Shown here: piece after piece, positions 22,955-31,714 of the stretch | Position numbering within the stretch: position 1 is the stretch's first letter | Layout: every line of letters starts with the position of its first letter | Source: Geoglobus sp. UBA235 | GTDB lineage: Archaea > Halobacteriota > Archaeoglobi > Archaeoglobales > Archaeoglobaceae | Reading direction: 5' to 3' | DNA: 64,000 nucleotides | Assembly (NCBI GenBank): GCA_002494725.1 | Contig: DACG01000012.1 | Coordinates: 1-64,000, forward strand | The notes under the pieces: model-generated | The model's input: only the letters and a program-made list of their open reading frames with translations | The model's database searches: none | Told to the model about the DNA's origin: nothing | Position numbers and translations under genes: made by a program

Positions 22955-25558
22955 TCAACCACCCTTATCGATTATTATCAGCACATTTTCAGCTTCAAGC
23001 ACATCCACATCCTTACCTCCCACAACCTTCTCAACCCTCACATCAAACCATTCCCTTTTAAGCTCAATCTCACTGCCGTTTACATCTATAGTAATCCTTC
23101 CATCATTTATAAGCTTTAACATTTCATCTTCCGTCAACTTTTTAATGGAATCAAGAACTGCAGATGTTCTGTCTCTGAACATGGGGCCGATTATGCTGTA
23201 TCTTGGCCTGAGCTCAGCAATTCTTGTTTTTATTTCAGGTGCACTTCTGGCAAGCTTAACCTGTGCATTTAACGCTCCTGCAATATCTCTCACATCTATT
23301 TCCTCCGGTGAGATTACAGACACCTTTCCCATCGGTGCGTTCAGAGCCATCCTGTTATCATGCTTGTATTTCCTGACTTCCTCAACAACCCTCCTTATCA
23401 GATATCCCTTTCTCTCAGCCTCATAATCGATGAATCTCTCCTCCACCTCAGGATAGGGCTGGCTGTGGACACTTCCATCTCCTGAGAATATCTGCCAGCA
23501 TTCCTCTGCCAGAAACGGTGTTATGGGGGCAATCAGCCTTATAAGTGCAGAAATGACCTTGTGTAGCGTGTATTTTGCCGGAAGCTTTTCATCATCACTT
23601 CCTGAGTAAAGCCTGTTCTTCACAAGTTCTATGTAGTCATCTGCAAGCTCATACCAGGTGAACCCCCTTATTGCCTTCATGGCCCTTGCAAAGTCATAGG
23701 CTGACATTGCCTCGTCAACCTCTTTTACAAGCCTGTTCAGCCTGGAGAGAATCCACCTGTCAGTATCTCTGAGCAGCTGAACATGGGATTCATCCGGTCT
23801 GTAGTCTCTGAGGTGAGTCATGGCAAATCTCAGAATGCTCCAGAACTTCTGCTGGAATCTTGAGGCTGAAACGACCTCTTTCCAGCTGAAAATAACATCT
23901 GTGCCCATGACACCCCCTATCGCTGCCCACTGCCTCATTGCATCTGCTCCATATTTTTCTATGACCTCCTCCGGAGTGATGATATTCCCCAGGCTTTTGC
24001 TCATCTTTCTTCCATCCTCTCCAAGAACCATTCCATTTATCACGATCTCATACCAGGGAATCTCATCAATAAGGGCAAGACTTCTAAGAATCGTGTAGAA
24101 AGCCCACGTCCTTATTATGTCGTGACCCTGCGGTCTTAGATGAGTTGGATATTCTTTGAGATCATCGGGCCACCCTGTTATTGCTAACGGAGTTATGCTC
24201 GAGTCCATCCAGGTATCAAGCACATCATCTTCTCCCTCAAATTCCCTGCCTCCACAAACAGGGCATGGTTCCTCAAGCATGTCCTTTGTTGGGTCAACAG
24301 GAAGCCATTCCTCCTTTGCAACAACAGTGTTTCCACATTTTCTGCAGTACCACACGGGGATGGGAGTGGCAAAGACCCTCTGCCTGCTTATAACCCAGTC
24401 CCAGTCCATTGTGTTTACCCATCCCTCGAGTCTGTGAAACATGTGCTCGGGAACCCACCTTATCCTCCCTGCCTCCTTCAGAATTCTCTCCCTCTCTATT
24501 CTGACAAACCACTGCTTCTCGGCAACTATCTCAACAGGTGTCTTGCACCTCCAGCAAACACCAACGTTGTGCTCAACCTCCTCCTGCTTCAGCAATTTGC
24601 CCTCTTTTCTCAGGTCTTCAAGGATTCTTTCTCTCGCCTCCTTCACAGTCAGTCCCATGTACTTTCCAGCCTTTTCATTCAGCCTTCCATCCCTCGAGAG
24701 AACATCCCTGAGCTCAAGATTGTGCTTCTTCCACCACCTGACATCCTGCCTGTCTCCAAAGGTACATATCATCACCATTCCTGTACCATATTCTGGATCC
24801 ACTTCCTCATCCTGGATAATTCTGACCTCATGCTCCGTTCCGGGGACTTTCACAACCCTGCCAGCCATTTCCCTGTATCTCTCATCATCTGGATGGACTG
24901 CTATGGCAACACATGCTGGAATCAGTTCAGGCCTTGTTGTTGCTATAACCACCCCCTTTTCAAATTCAACGTAATTGAGCTTCGTTTTTCCCTGCCTGTA
25001 CTCTATCTCGGCAAGTGCAATTGTCGTTTCACACCTGGGGCAGAATATGACAGGATGCTCTCCTCTGTAGATCAGACCCTTTCTGTACATCCTCACAAAG
25101 CTAACCTGGGTTTTTCTGTAGTATTCAGGGTACATCGTTATGTACTCCTTGCTCCAGTCAATGCTGAATCCGAGTCTTCTCATTGTGTTCTTCATCTTCT
25201 CAATATTTTCCTCGGTGAATTTCACACACAGTTCTCTGAACTTTTCCCTCGGAACGTCGCTCTTCCTTATCCCGTGAAGTTCCTCAACCTTCACCTCTGT
25301 CGGGAGACCATGACAGTCCCATCCCTGAGGAAACATCACCTCATACCCCTTCATCCTTTTGTATCTGGCAACAAAATCAATGTAGCACCAGTTGAGAGCA
25401 TTTCCTATGTGAAATGTCCCCGTTGGGTAGGGAGGAGGCGTGTCTATGATGAAGTGAGGTTTTTCCGAGTTCCAGTCAAAGTAGTAAAGATCATCCCTCC
25501 ACTCTCTCACCCACTTCTCTTCAACCCTGTGGGCATTGTACTCCTTTTCCATCTCCAT
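22955..25558 (-). CDS. valS: Valyl-tRNA synthetase
   Basis: An 867-residue class I synthetase. The HIGN signature is at residues 50-53 and KMSKS lies before SLGNIITPEEVIEKYG. The CP1 editing domain contains the two zinc-type knuckles CPRCETT and CRKCGNTVV/CPVCGG. TPPPYPTGTFHIGNA and the anticodon-binding domain are archaeal ValRS-like. GAGGTGAT lies 3 nt before ATG 25558. It is followed by the TrmB-like regulator and preceded by an FAH-family gene 4 bp away. Confidence 0.95.
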   Translation of the reverse strand: MEMEKEYNAHRVEEKWVREWRDDLYYFDWNSEKPHFIIDTPPPYPTGTFHIGNALNWCYIDFVARYKRMKGYEVMFPQGWDCHGLPTEVKVEELHGIRKSDVPREKFRELCVKFTEENIEKMKNTMRRLGFSIDWSKEYITMYPEYYRKTQVSFVRMYRKGLIYRGEHPVIFCPRCETTIALAEIEYRQGKTKLNYVEFEKGVVIATTRPELIPACVAIAVHPDDERYREMAGRVVKVPGTEHEVRIIQDEEVDPEYGTGMVMICTFGDRQDVRWWKKHNLELRDVLSRDGRLNEKAGKYMGLTVKEARERILEDLRKEGKLLKQEEVEHNVGVCWRCKTPVEIVAEKQWFVRIERERILKEAGRIRWVPEHMFHRLEGWVNTMDWDWVISRQRVFATPIPVWYCRKCGNTVVAKEEWLPVDPTKDMLEEPCPVCGGREFEGEDDVLDTWMDSSITPLAITGWPDDLKEYPTHLRPQGHDIIRTWAFYTILRSLALIDEIPWYEIVINGMVLGEDGRKMSKSLGNIITPEEVIEKYGADAMRQWAAIGGVMGTDVIFSWKEVVSASRFQQKFWSILRFAMTHLRDYRPDESHVQLLRDTDRWILSRLNRLVKEVDEAMSAYDFARAMKAIRGFTWYELADDYIELVKNRLYSGSDDEKLPAKYTLHKVISALIRLIAPITPFLAEECWQIFSGDGSVHSQPYPEVEERFIDYEAERKGYLIRRVVEEVRKYKHDNRMALNAPMGKVSVISPEEIDVRDIAGALNAQVKLARSAPEIKTRIAELRPRYSIIGPMFRDRTSAVLDSIKKLTEDEMLKLINDGRITIDVNGSEIELKREWFDVRVEKVVGGKDVDVLEAENVLIIIDKGG

Positions 25559-25562
25559 GATA

Positions 25563-26291
25563 TCACCTCACATGGTTTGTGAGGGCTCCTATACCCTCAA
25601 TTTCAACCCTAACTGTATCTCCGCTTTCAAGCCTTCCAACACCTGCAGGTGTGCCTGTTGTGATCACATCACCTTCCTTCAATGTTACTATGGATGAGAT
25701 GTAGGATACGAGCCTGTAAACGTCAAAGATGAGATTGGATGTGTTTGAGCTCTGAACAACCTTTCCATTCAGATAGGTTTTTATCTCAAGGCTGTCAGGG
25801 CTTGTTGAGACTGCCACATAGGGGCCGAGAGGTGAGAATGTGTCGAAGGATTTTGAGATGCTCCAGTCCCAGCCTGACTGCTGGAGATCTCTTGCAGTAA
25901 CATCATTGAAGCACGTGTATCCCAGAATGTATCCCCTGGCCTCATCAACCCCAACATTCCTGCATCTCTTACCAATGACGACTGCAAGCTCTCCCTCGTA
26001 ATCAACCCTCTTGCTTCTGTCAGGAAGAACTATGTAATCCTGGTCTCCGATTACGGAGGAGGGAGATTTCATGAAGAGCACGGGCTCATCAGGAACATTC
26101 ATGCCGAGCTCCTCTGCATGATCTCTGTAGTTGAGCCCGACACCTATGATCTTTTCAGGGATTACAGGGGGGAGGAATTTCACATCATCCATGCTGAATC
26201 TGTCTCCATCAACAATGATGGTGCCATTTTTTATTTCAAAGTAATCCTCAAACAGCTCACCTCTGACAACAAATCTGCCGTATGCAATCAT
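25563..26291 (-). CDS. Fumarylacetoacetate hydrolase-family protein
   Basis: A 242-residue member of the FAH superfamily, metal-dependent C-C hydrolases, isomerases or decarboxylases of 2-oxoacid-like compounds. Conserved segments are IGVGLNYRDHAEELG, PVLFMKSPSSVIG, DYEGELAVVIGKRCRNV (acidic metal ligands) and DVITTGTPAGVG. The substrate cannot be read from the sequence. It is the first gene before valS, suggesting cotranscription. Confidence 0.88.
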   Translation of the reverse strand: MIAYGRFVVRGELFEDYFEIKNGTIIVDGDRFSMDDVKFLPPVIPEKIIGVGLNYRDHAEELGMNVPDEPVLFMKSPSSVIGDQDYIVLPDRSKRVDYEGELAVVIGKRCRNVGVDEARGYILGYTCFNDVTARDLQQSGWDWSISKSFDTFSPLGPYVAVSTSPDSLEIKTYLNGKVVQSSNTSNLIFDVYRLVSYISSIVTLKEGDVITTGTPAGVGRLESGDTVRVEIEGIGALTNHVR

Positions 26292-26398
26292 GGGCTTACT
26301 GAAAATCTCTCAAAATATATTGGTTTCTCTCTCCTACTTTCTGTCCTGCCAACCCTTTCCGGCTCAAAATTTTTATTCCCTCTCTCAATGATGCCATC

Positions 26399-27292
26399 AT
26401 GATAACATTCCTGTCAGGAGGAACAGGAACCCCAAAGCTGCTTGCCGGATTCAGGGAGATTCATGAGGAGTTTTCTGTCATTGTCAACACCGCAGAGGAC
26501 GTGTGGGTTTCCGGAAACAGAATATGTCCTGACATAGATTCAGTCATCTATGCCCTTGCAGGGATAATTGATGAGGAGAGGTGGTGGGGAGTCAGAGGGG
26601 ACACGTTCAAGACTCACTTCAGGCTGAAATCTCTGGGATTTGATGAGGGCATGATGATTGGAGACCTTGACAGGGCAACCCACATATTCAGGAGTGAGAT
26701 GCTCAGAAAGGGTATGAGCCTTTCCAAAGCTACGGAAATGCTGTGCAGAGCATTCGGAATAAAGCAGAAGGTAATTCCTATGACGGAAAGCGAGGTGGCC
26801 ACAAAGGTTATTACTGACAAAGGGGAGATGCACTTTCAGGAGTTCTGGGTAAAGAGAAAGGGTGAGCCCGAGGTCATCGATGTGAAAATTCAGGGTGTGG
26901 AGGATGCAAAAGCGTCAGACGGGGCAGTCAGGGCAGTTGAAAACAGCTCAGCTATTGTTATAGGACCGAGCAATCCGGTAACAAGCATAGGACCCATTAT
27001 AAAGCTCAGTGAAATTCGTAAGGTTCTGAAAGAGAAGAGAGTTGTTGCTATCTCTCCGTTCATTGGTGATGAACCAGTCAGCGGGCCTGCAGGGAAGTTC
27101 ATGAAGGCGCTTGGCTACCCACCAAATCCTGAAGGACTTGCTGAATACTACAGAGGTATTGCAGATGTCCTTGTTGTCCACTATGGGGACGGCTTTGAGA
27201 GCGATGAATGCAGTGTTGTGGAAGCAGACATAATAATCAGAAGCAGGAAGGATGCTGTGAGGTTATCAAAAACTATTCTTGAACTTCTTTAA
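26399..27292 (+). CDS. cofD: 2-Phospho-L-lactate transferase CofD (coenzyme F420 biosynthesis)
   Basis: A 297-residue enzyme that joins the lactyl phosphoguanosine (or related) donor to the deazaflavin Fo, forming F420-0. The N-terminal FLSGGTGTPKLLAGF loop, VNTAEDVWVSGNRICPDIDS and IGPSNPVTSIGPI segments are CofD signatures. F420 is the main hydride carrier of Archaeoglobales. A TATA-like attttta lies near 26370. It overlaps the convergent HTH gene by 20 bp. Confidence 0.94.
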   Translation: MITFLSGGTGTPKLLAGFREIHEEFSVIVNTAEDVWVSGNRICPDIDSVIYALAGIIDEERWWGVRGDTFKTHFRLKSLGFDEGMMIGDLDRATHIFRSEMLRKGMSLSKATEMLCRAFGIKQKVIPMTESEVATKVITDKGEMHFQEFWVKRKGEPEVIDVKIQGVEDAKASDGAVRAVENSSAIVIGPSNPVTSIGPIIKLSEIRKVLKEKRVVAISPFIGDEPVSGPAGKFMKALGYPPNPEGLAEYYRGIADVLVVHYGDGFESDECSVVEADIIIRSRKDAVRLSKTILELL

Positions 27293-27878
27293 AGTACTTC
27301 TCCAGTATTTTCTTCTGCCCTCTCCTCAGAATCTCGGAAAGGGTTGAGGAGGCTATTCCAAAGTGCTCAGCCATTTCTTCAAGCTTTATTCTCTTGGGGT
27401 AGTCGAAGTAACCCTTTTCAAGAGCGTATTTCAGAATCTCCTCCTCTCTGTACGTCATTCCTGTTTTTGAGGGTTTACCCTTGTAAAGAAGATCAAACTC
27501 AACCCCATACTCCTCAAGCTTCCCCATAAGAGTTCTGAAAGACTCATCATCGCAGATTACATCCCAGATTATCTCTCCCTCATCGAAGTCAATTCTCTTC
27601 AGAATGCAGCCTGACTGGACGATGGGAAGGGCAACTAAGCACGTGTGTTCTCTCACAAGCACCTTTGCTTCATCTCTCGAGACAAGCACTGTATCACATT
27701 TGTCAGGAAGCCTGTTAACCAAGGAATCAACATCCTTTCCCTTCACCTGAAAGAGCCCCTTGATTGTTTCTCCAACATCTGTGATTCCCTCCACCCTTGC
27801 CATTATGTCCTGCATTTCAAGCAGAAGACCGATGGCACAGTTTTCGGGAAGCTTGGTCTTTATCTGGAGCTCAATCAC
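27273..27878 (-). CDS. HTH-10 (bacterio-opsin activator-type) transcriptional regulator
   Basis: A 201-residue regulator with a C-terminal HTH_10 domain (about residues 150-201; TYREEEILKYALEKGYFDYPKRIKLEEMAEHFGIASSTLSEILRRG). The N-terminal region probably senses a ligand. GTG 27878 is chosen because a TATA (ttataaat on the minus strand near 27903) lies 25 nt upstream, implying a leaderless start; the longer TTG at 27899 would sit beside the TATA box. Confidence 0.85.
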   Translation of the reverse strand: MIELQIKTKLPENCAIGLLLEMQDIMARVEGITDVGETIKGLFQVKGKDVDSLVNRLPDKCDTVLVSRDEAKVLVREHTCLVALPIVQSGCILKRIDFDEGEIIWDVICDDESFRTLMGKLEEYGVEFDLLYKGKPSKTGMTYREEEILKYALEKGYFDYPKRIKLEEMAEHFGIASSTLSEILRRGQKKILEKYFKEVQE

Positions 27879-27971
27879 AATCCAAGCTCTGCAATTCAAT
27901 TTATAATGCTTTCCAAAAACTTACCAAAATGCTTAAAAACCCAGGAAGACAGGGTGTTCTTGCTTTCTCAT

Positions 27972-28046
27972 GCCCGGGTGGTGTAGCCAGGCCTAACATG
28001 CGGGCCTGTCGAGCCCGCGCCTCGGGTTCAAATCCCGGCCCGGGCG
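27972..28046 (+). tRNA. tRNA-Asp (anticodon GTC)
   Basis: Acceptor stem GCCCGGG/CCCGGGC is perfect. The anticodon stem CGGGC/GCCCG carries loop CTGTCGA, giving anticodon GTC. The T arm loop is TTCAAAT, discriminator G. CCA is not encoded and no intron is visible. Confidence 0.96.
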
Positions 28047-28206
28047 TTCTAACCTGAATCTAATGTCTAACTCTTCTCATAACAAAACAACTGTTTCAGG
28101 TTACAATGGGGTGAGACTTTGAGCGACTATTCTAAGCATGTCTCTCTTGTCCAGATCAGAAAATCTCAATCTGGAATTTTTCAATCAAACCCACTGTGTA
28201 GTTAGC

Positions 28207-28241
28207 TTATTAAATTTAATAAAGTTGGCAAACTTTTAAAT
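28207..28241 (+). promoter_or_regulatory. Promoter and palindrome upstream of the RelBE-type module
   Basis: A perfect 16-bp palindrome, TTATTAAATTTAATAA (28207-28222), is followed by a second dyad AAAGTT-GGCA-AACTTT (28221-28236) and a TATA-like cttttaaat (28233-28241). Toxin-antitoxin operons usually repress themselves through such dyads. The transcript would begin near 28263-28267, right at the antitoxin frame. The preceding stretch from the tRNA (28047-28206) holds nothing I can recognise. Confidence 0.5.
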
Positions 28242-28266
28242 TTTCCTAATACAGATAAAACATTCA

Positions 28267-28488
28267 ATAAGCACAGAAGCTGAGTTTTTAAAGGCAATTT
28301 ATGATGAGTTAAAAGTCATAAAAGAGGAGCTGAAGAAGTTAAGCAGTAAAATCGAGCTTATCGAAGCAGGACTGATTCAGGAAGAGGAGATCAGCGAGGA
28401 AAATGCCAGGAAGCTTGACAGGCTCGTTGAAGAGACGAAAAAAGACGGAGTTCCATGGGAGAAGCTCAAGGCTGAACTCGACCTATGA
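28267..28488 (+). CDS. RelB-type antitoxin without a canonical start codon
   Basis: The frame encodes about 73 residues: charged coiled-coil-like helices (DELKVIKEELKKLSSK) then the archaeal RelB-like tail (ARKLDRLVEETKKDGVPWEKLKAELDL). No ATG, GTG or TTG occurs in frame between the upstream TAA and the body. The best start by position is ATA 28267, about 28 nt after the TATA element and read as I/M-S-T-E-A. Its TGA overlaps the toxin ATG (ATGA). It may use a rare start, or be a gene whose ATG has mutated. Confidence 0.6.
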   Translation: MSTEAEFLKAIYDELKVIKEELKKLSSKIELIEAGLIQEEEISEENARKLDRLVEETKKDGVPWEKLKAELDL

Positions 28489-28808
28489 GCTATGAGATTG
28501 TAATCCACCCAAAAGTTGCAAAATCGATTAAGAAGCTGTTAAAATCCCACAGAACCAACCTTTCTGAATTTCTGGATGTTCTGAAGGATAATCCTGTTCC
28601 TTTCAGGAAATTCGACATAAAGAAACTCAAAGGATATCAGGACAGATATAGAGTTCGTTTAGGAGATTTCAGGTTGACTTATCAGACTGATAAAGAAGTA
28701 ATGTCGTTCTGTTTTTTTTTTGAAAATGGAGTACAGGGGAAGAGTTTACAAAAATTAAGGTGGGGATTTATGGCAGAATATCTATCCCGCATCTTGAGTA
28801 CTTCATAA
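28485..28808 (+). CDS. RelE-family toxin, frameshifted in a T10 tract
   Basis: The first 75 residues are a good RelE/ParE-type mRNA interferase (EIVIHPKVAKSIKKL, DIKKLKGYQDRYRVRLGDFRLTYQ). At 28712-28721 a run of ten T shifts the frame, and the following 29 or so residues are unrelated to the family. Removing one T restores a canonical RelE end, FLKMEYRGRVYKN then stop at 28758, giving a 90-residue toxin. The gene is therefore inactivated, a slippage-controlled gene, or a homopolymer sequencing error. Confidence 0.7.
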   Translation: MSYEIVIHPKVAKSIKKLLKSHRTNLSEFLDVLKDNPVPFRKFDIKKLKGYQDRYRVRLGDFRLTYQTDKEVMSFCFFFENGVQGKSLQKLRWGFMAEYLSRILSTS

Positions 28809-29072
28809 GGATTCTTGGTAAGCTAAGCAGCATAGCCACTACTTGGTATTGTTGAGAGATTTTGAAGAAATCAAATTCGATATAACTCAAAATGTCCCAA
28901 CCTCTAGTGTAGGAATATATCAGTATGTACGTTTTGTGGTCAGATATTCAGACTTTCTTCATAATTTATATTTTTCAATTATTGAAAAATTAATTTAATA
29001 AATAAATTAAAATATTTTCGATTCATGATTGTCCCAGTCCTGTTGTATAATATTATTGCTGCATCTGGAGCA
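28809..29072. other. AT-rich intergenic region with inverted repeats
   Basis: There is no coding frame of note. A perfect 9-bp dyad TTTTTCAAT-T-ATTGAAAAA spans 28971-28989, followed directly by a second AT-only dyad (ttaattta...taaattaa, about 28990-29010). These could terminate transcription from either side of the convergent genes. Confidence 0.4.
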
Positions 29073-29429
29073 CTAAATCACCTCAATTTCAACCATGTTT
29101 CCCTGAGAATCGAAGGCATTCCAGCAACTCCTGCAGTAAGGGTAGTGAATTATTATATGGATGCTTCCAAATGAGGAAAAGGTTGCCAGATCCTGAGTGG
29201 ATGGGTGGGGAGAGTTTGAGGGATGTGAATGGACAGTTCCGTATATTCTCATCCCAATTGGAAGGAGAGATGTATTGAAACCGGCAAAATCACTTCCCTG
29301 CTCAAAGGGGATATAGACAAACTCCTCTATAACTCCCTTTTTCCCGGTTAAAAGCGCAAAGAACTCGTAAGGATGATTTTCCCTTGAGATCTCTATGAGA
29401 CCCTCAATGAGTTCCCTTCTGATCTTCAT
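29073..29429 (-). CDS. JAMM/MPN+ metalloprotease (AfJAMM-like)
   Basis: A 118-residue JAB1/MPN+ zinc protease. The ligands and catalytic residues fall at Glu22, His67, His69, Ser77 and Asp80 (VHSHP...STQD), the same positions as in the structurally known AfJAMM of Archaeoglobus fulgidus. In archaea such enzymes can remove SAMP (ubiquitin-like) modifiers or act in sulfur transfer. ATG 29429 overlaps the hisC stop as ATGA. There is no ubiquitin-like or E1-like gene nearby. Confidence 0.93.
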   Translation of the reverse strand: MKIRRELIEGLIEISRENHPYEFFALLTGKKGVIEEFVYIPFEQGSDFAGFNTSLLPIGMRIYGTVHSHPSNSPHPSTQDLATFSSFGSIHIIIHYPYCRSCWNAFDSQGNMVEIEVI

Positions 29430-30439
29430 AATTCCTCAACCACCTCCAGAAATTTCGAGTTTTCAGAAGGCAGACCAACGCTCACCCTGAAATGATATCC
29501 CCTGAGCCCCTCAAGTCCTGTGACATCCCTGACAAGAACTTTTCTCTCCTGCAGCTTTTTGACAAGCTCGGGATCACCATGTCTGACAAGCAGGAAATTG
29601 GCACTGCTTGGATACACATGAAAATTCTTTTCAAGACCCTTCTTCATTTTTTCTCTCTCAGAAACTATCATTTCCGCTACCTTTCTGTAATAGTCAAGAC
29701 TTCTGAGAGCCTCCACAGCAGACAGGTACCCCAAGTGAGAGATTGAAAACGGATTTCTTATTTTTTCGATTGCTTCTGCAATCTTCTCCTCTGCCACCGC
29801 ATATCCAACCCTCATCCCCGCAAGTCCGAAGAATTTTGAGAAGCTTCTCAGCACAATCAGGTTGCTGTAGTGATTGAGAAGGTCAACAGCAGAATTGCCC
29901 TGAAACTCCACATAGGCCTCATCAACAACCACATACTCAAAGTTCTCGAGAAACTCCTGAATTGTCTTCTTTTCTAAGGTATTTCCTGTTGGGTTGTTTG
30001 GACTGCAGAGGAATGCGAGCTTTCCCCTTGAATAGCACCCGTCAATTCTGTACTCCTCGAAAACCTCGGTCTCAACGTGTGCATCCCTGAGCATGGAAAA
30101 CATCAGGTACATGGTGTAGGATGGCATCGGGATATAAACTCTGTCAAGTGGTTCCAGTATTATGTCGGTAACAAGCCTTATCAGGTCAGAAGCTCCGTTG
30201 GAGACAGCTATGCATCCCTCATCAACTCCGGTGTATGTGGAAAGGAGACTCTTCAGCTCTGAATAATACGGGTATGGATATCTGTTTATCTTCAAAAGAC
30301 CATCTTTGATTGCTCTGATAACGTTCTCAGATGGTGGAAAGGGATTTTCGTTGGATGCAAGCTGGATGACTTCCCCGTCAAACTCATCCGGAAATGGTCC
30401 GGGGTCGTATTCGTTTATCAGATTCACAACAAACCGCAT
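29426..30439 (-). CDS. hisC: Histidinol-phosphate aminotransferase
   Basis: A 337-residue PLP-dependent class I/II aminotransferase, which converts imidazole-acetol phosphate to histidinol phosphate. Landmarks are LASNENPFPPSENV at the start, SNGASDLIRL (PLP phosphate), FLCSPNNPTGN, VVDEAYVEF (PLP-ring Asp) and RSFSKFFGLAGMRVGY with the Schiff-base lysine. It overlaps the JAMM gene by 4 nt. hisE is at the far end of this window, so his genes are scattered. Confidence 0.92.
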   Translation of the reverse strand: MRFVVNLINEYDPGPFPDEFDGEVIQLASNENPFPPSENVIRAIKDGLLKINRYPYPYYSELKSLLSTYTGVDEGCIAVSNGASDLIRLVTDIILEPLDRVYIPMPSYTMYLMFSMLRDAHVETEVFEEYRIDGCYSRGKLAFLCSPNNPTGNTLEKKTIQEFLENFEYVVVDEAYVEFQGNSAVDLLNHYSNLIVLRSFSKFFGLAGMRVGYAVAEEKIAEAIEKIRNPFSISHLGYLSAVEALRSLDYYRKVAEMIVSEREKMKKGLEKNFHVYPSSANFLLVRHGDPELVKKLQERKVLVRDVTGLEGLRGYHFRVSVGLPSENSKFLEVVEEL

Positions 30440-30474
30440 GGATTAAACTGCCCGAGCAAGGTTATAACCTTTCC

Positions 30475-31524
30475 CTAAACCTTCCAGTTGCTGACCCTCA
30501 CATTCTTTCCAAGCATTCTGAAAAGAAGATACTTGGCAAGAGCCGCAAGAGCAACAAACATCCACAGGGGAGAGTATATGAAATAGTACACAGGAAGGTA
30601 CCTGAGATCAATGCTGTATCTGGTCAGTCTGGACAGAACTGCCATCAGAGCTGCCCATATTGCGAATGTAATCAGCCCTGCAAGCATGTTTTTTACAACA
30701 TGATAGCCATAGAGGATGTACATCAGGATGACAACGGCCTTCCCTGAGACAGACCCGAAGGGGACCATCAGAAAGTAAAGGATCTTCAGAAGAAGACTGT
30801 CTGGCAGGATCATGTTTATAACAAGCCCGATGAGAGCAGGAAACATCAAAAACAGGGCAGGAATCCACATCACAGGCTTCTTCAGTATTTTCCAGAAGTT
30901 CTCTGTTATAACCTCAGCTCCGCCGAGAGCCCACCTCTCTCTCTGACTCAGCCATTCCCTGATGCTTTTTGGATGTTCTGTCACAGCACGTCCGCAAACA
31001 CCGTATCTATGGCCATTTATCCCCAGCCTCACTCCAAGGTCCGTGTCCTCATTTATCCTTCTCCTGAACCCACCAAGCTCTTTGAAGACTTCTTTTTTAA
31101 CCCAGAAGGCTGCACCGTTGAATCCAAGACACGTGCCCAGCTTTGATGCAAGAAGTGAGATAAGATGCATGCTGAAGTAGTCTATCCTGATTAGCTTTCC
31201 AAGCACAGAATCTCCATTTACCTCCTTTCTGATTTCAGCACCATCAGATCCGTAAGGATTCCCTGGGTCAAGTATGATCGTGTCAGAGTCAAGAAAAAGA
31301 ATATATTCACCCTTAACAAGCTCTGCAGCATCATTCAATGCCTTCCATTTCCCTCTTCTTTTCTCAGAAACCGTTGCCTTCACATTGTATCTCTCAATGA
31401 TTTCGTTCAGCTCACTGTCTGGCTCATCAACAGCGAGAATTATCTCAAATCCCTCAAGTCTCTTCAGGTTTTCCTCAATTTTTCCGGGATTCTGAAATGC
31501 TGCGATTACTGCACTTCTCCTCAT
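30475..31524 (-). CDS. Family 2 glycosyltransferase with membrane segments
   Basis: A 349-residue GT-A glycosyltransferase. The nucleotide-sugar domain (residues 1-210) shows the metal-binding LDSDT and a REWLSQRERWALGG motif equivalent to the Q/R-x-x-R-W of processive GT2 enzymes. Several C-terminal hydrophobic segments (about 225-330) anchor it in the membrane. The product is unknown; polysaccharide or glycolipid synthesis is likely. It stands alone. Confidence 0.85.
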   Translation of the reverse strand: MRRSAVIAAFQNPGKIEENLKRLEGFEIILAVDEPDSELNEIIERYNVKATVSEKRRGKWKALNDAAELVKGEYILFLDSDTIILDPGNPYGSDGAEIRKEVNGDSVLGKLIRIDYFSMHLISLLASKLGTCLGFNGAAFWVKKEVFKELGGFRRRINEDTDLGVRLGINGHRYGVCGRAVTEHPKSIREWLSQRERWALGGAEVITENFWKILKKPVMWIPALFLMFPALIGLVINMILPDSLLLKILYFLMVPFGSVSGKAVVILMYILYGYHVVKNMLAGLITFAIWAALMAVLSRLTRYSIDLRYLPVYYFIYSPLWMFVALAALAKYLLFRMLGKNVRVSNWKV

Positions 31525-31714
31525 GGCTCATTGCCTGATTTTTTCTAAATCTCATGACTACATCATAAAAAAATTTCTGTAAATCTGTAATTGAAAATAA
31601 TTTATTTTTCGCTCCGTACAGGCGGTTCAAAAACATCCAAATCCATAGATGTTCATTTGTATGCATATTATTCGCAATATTTAAAAACTCACTGCCATTG
31701 AAGAAACGATTGGC

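Noticed and set aside
24434..25582. 382-codon plus-strand open frame
   Set aside because: Lies wholly opposite valS, is rich in residues produced by antisense reading, and has no family features.
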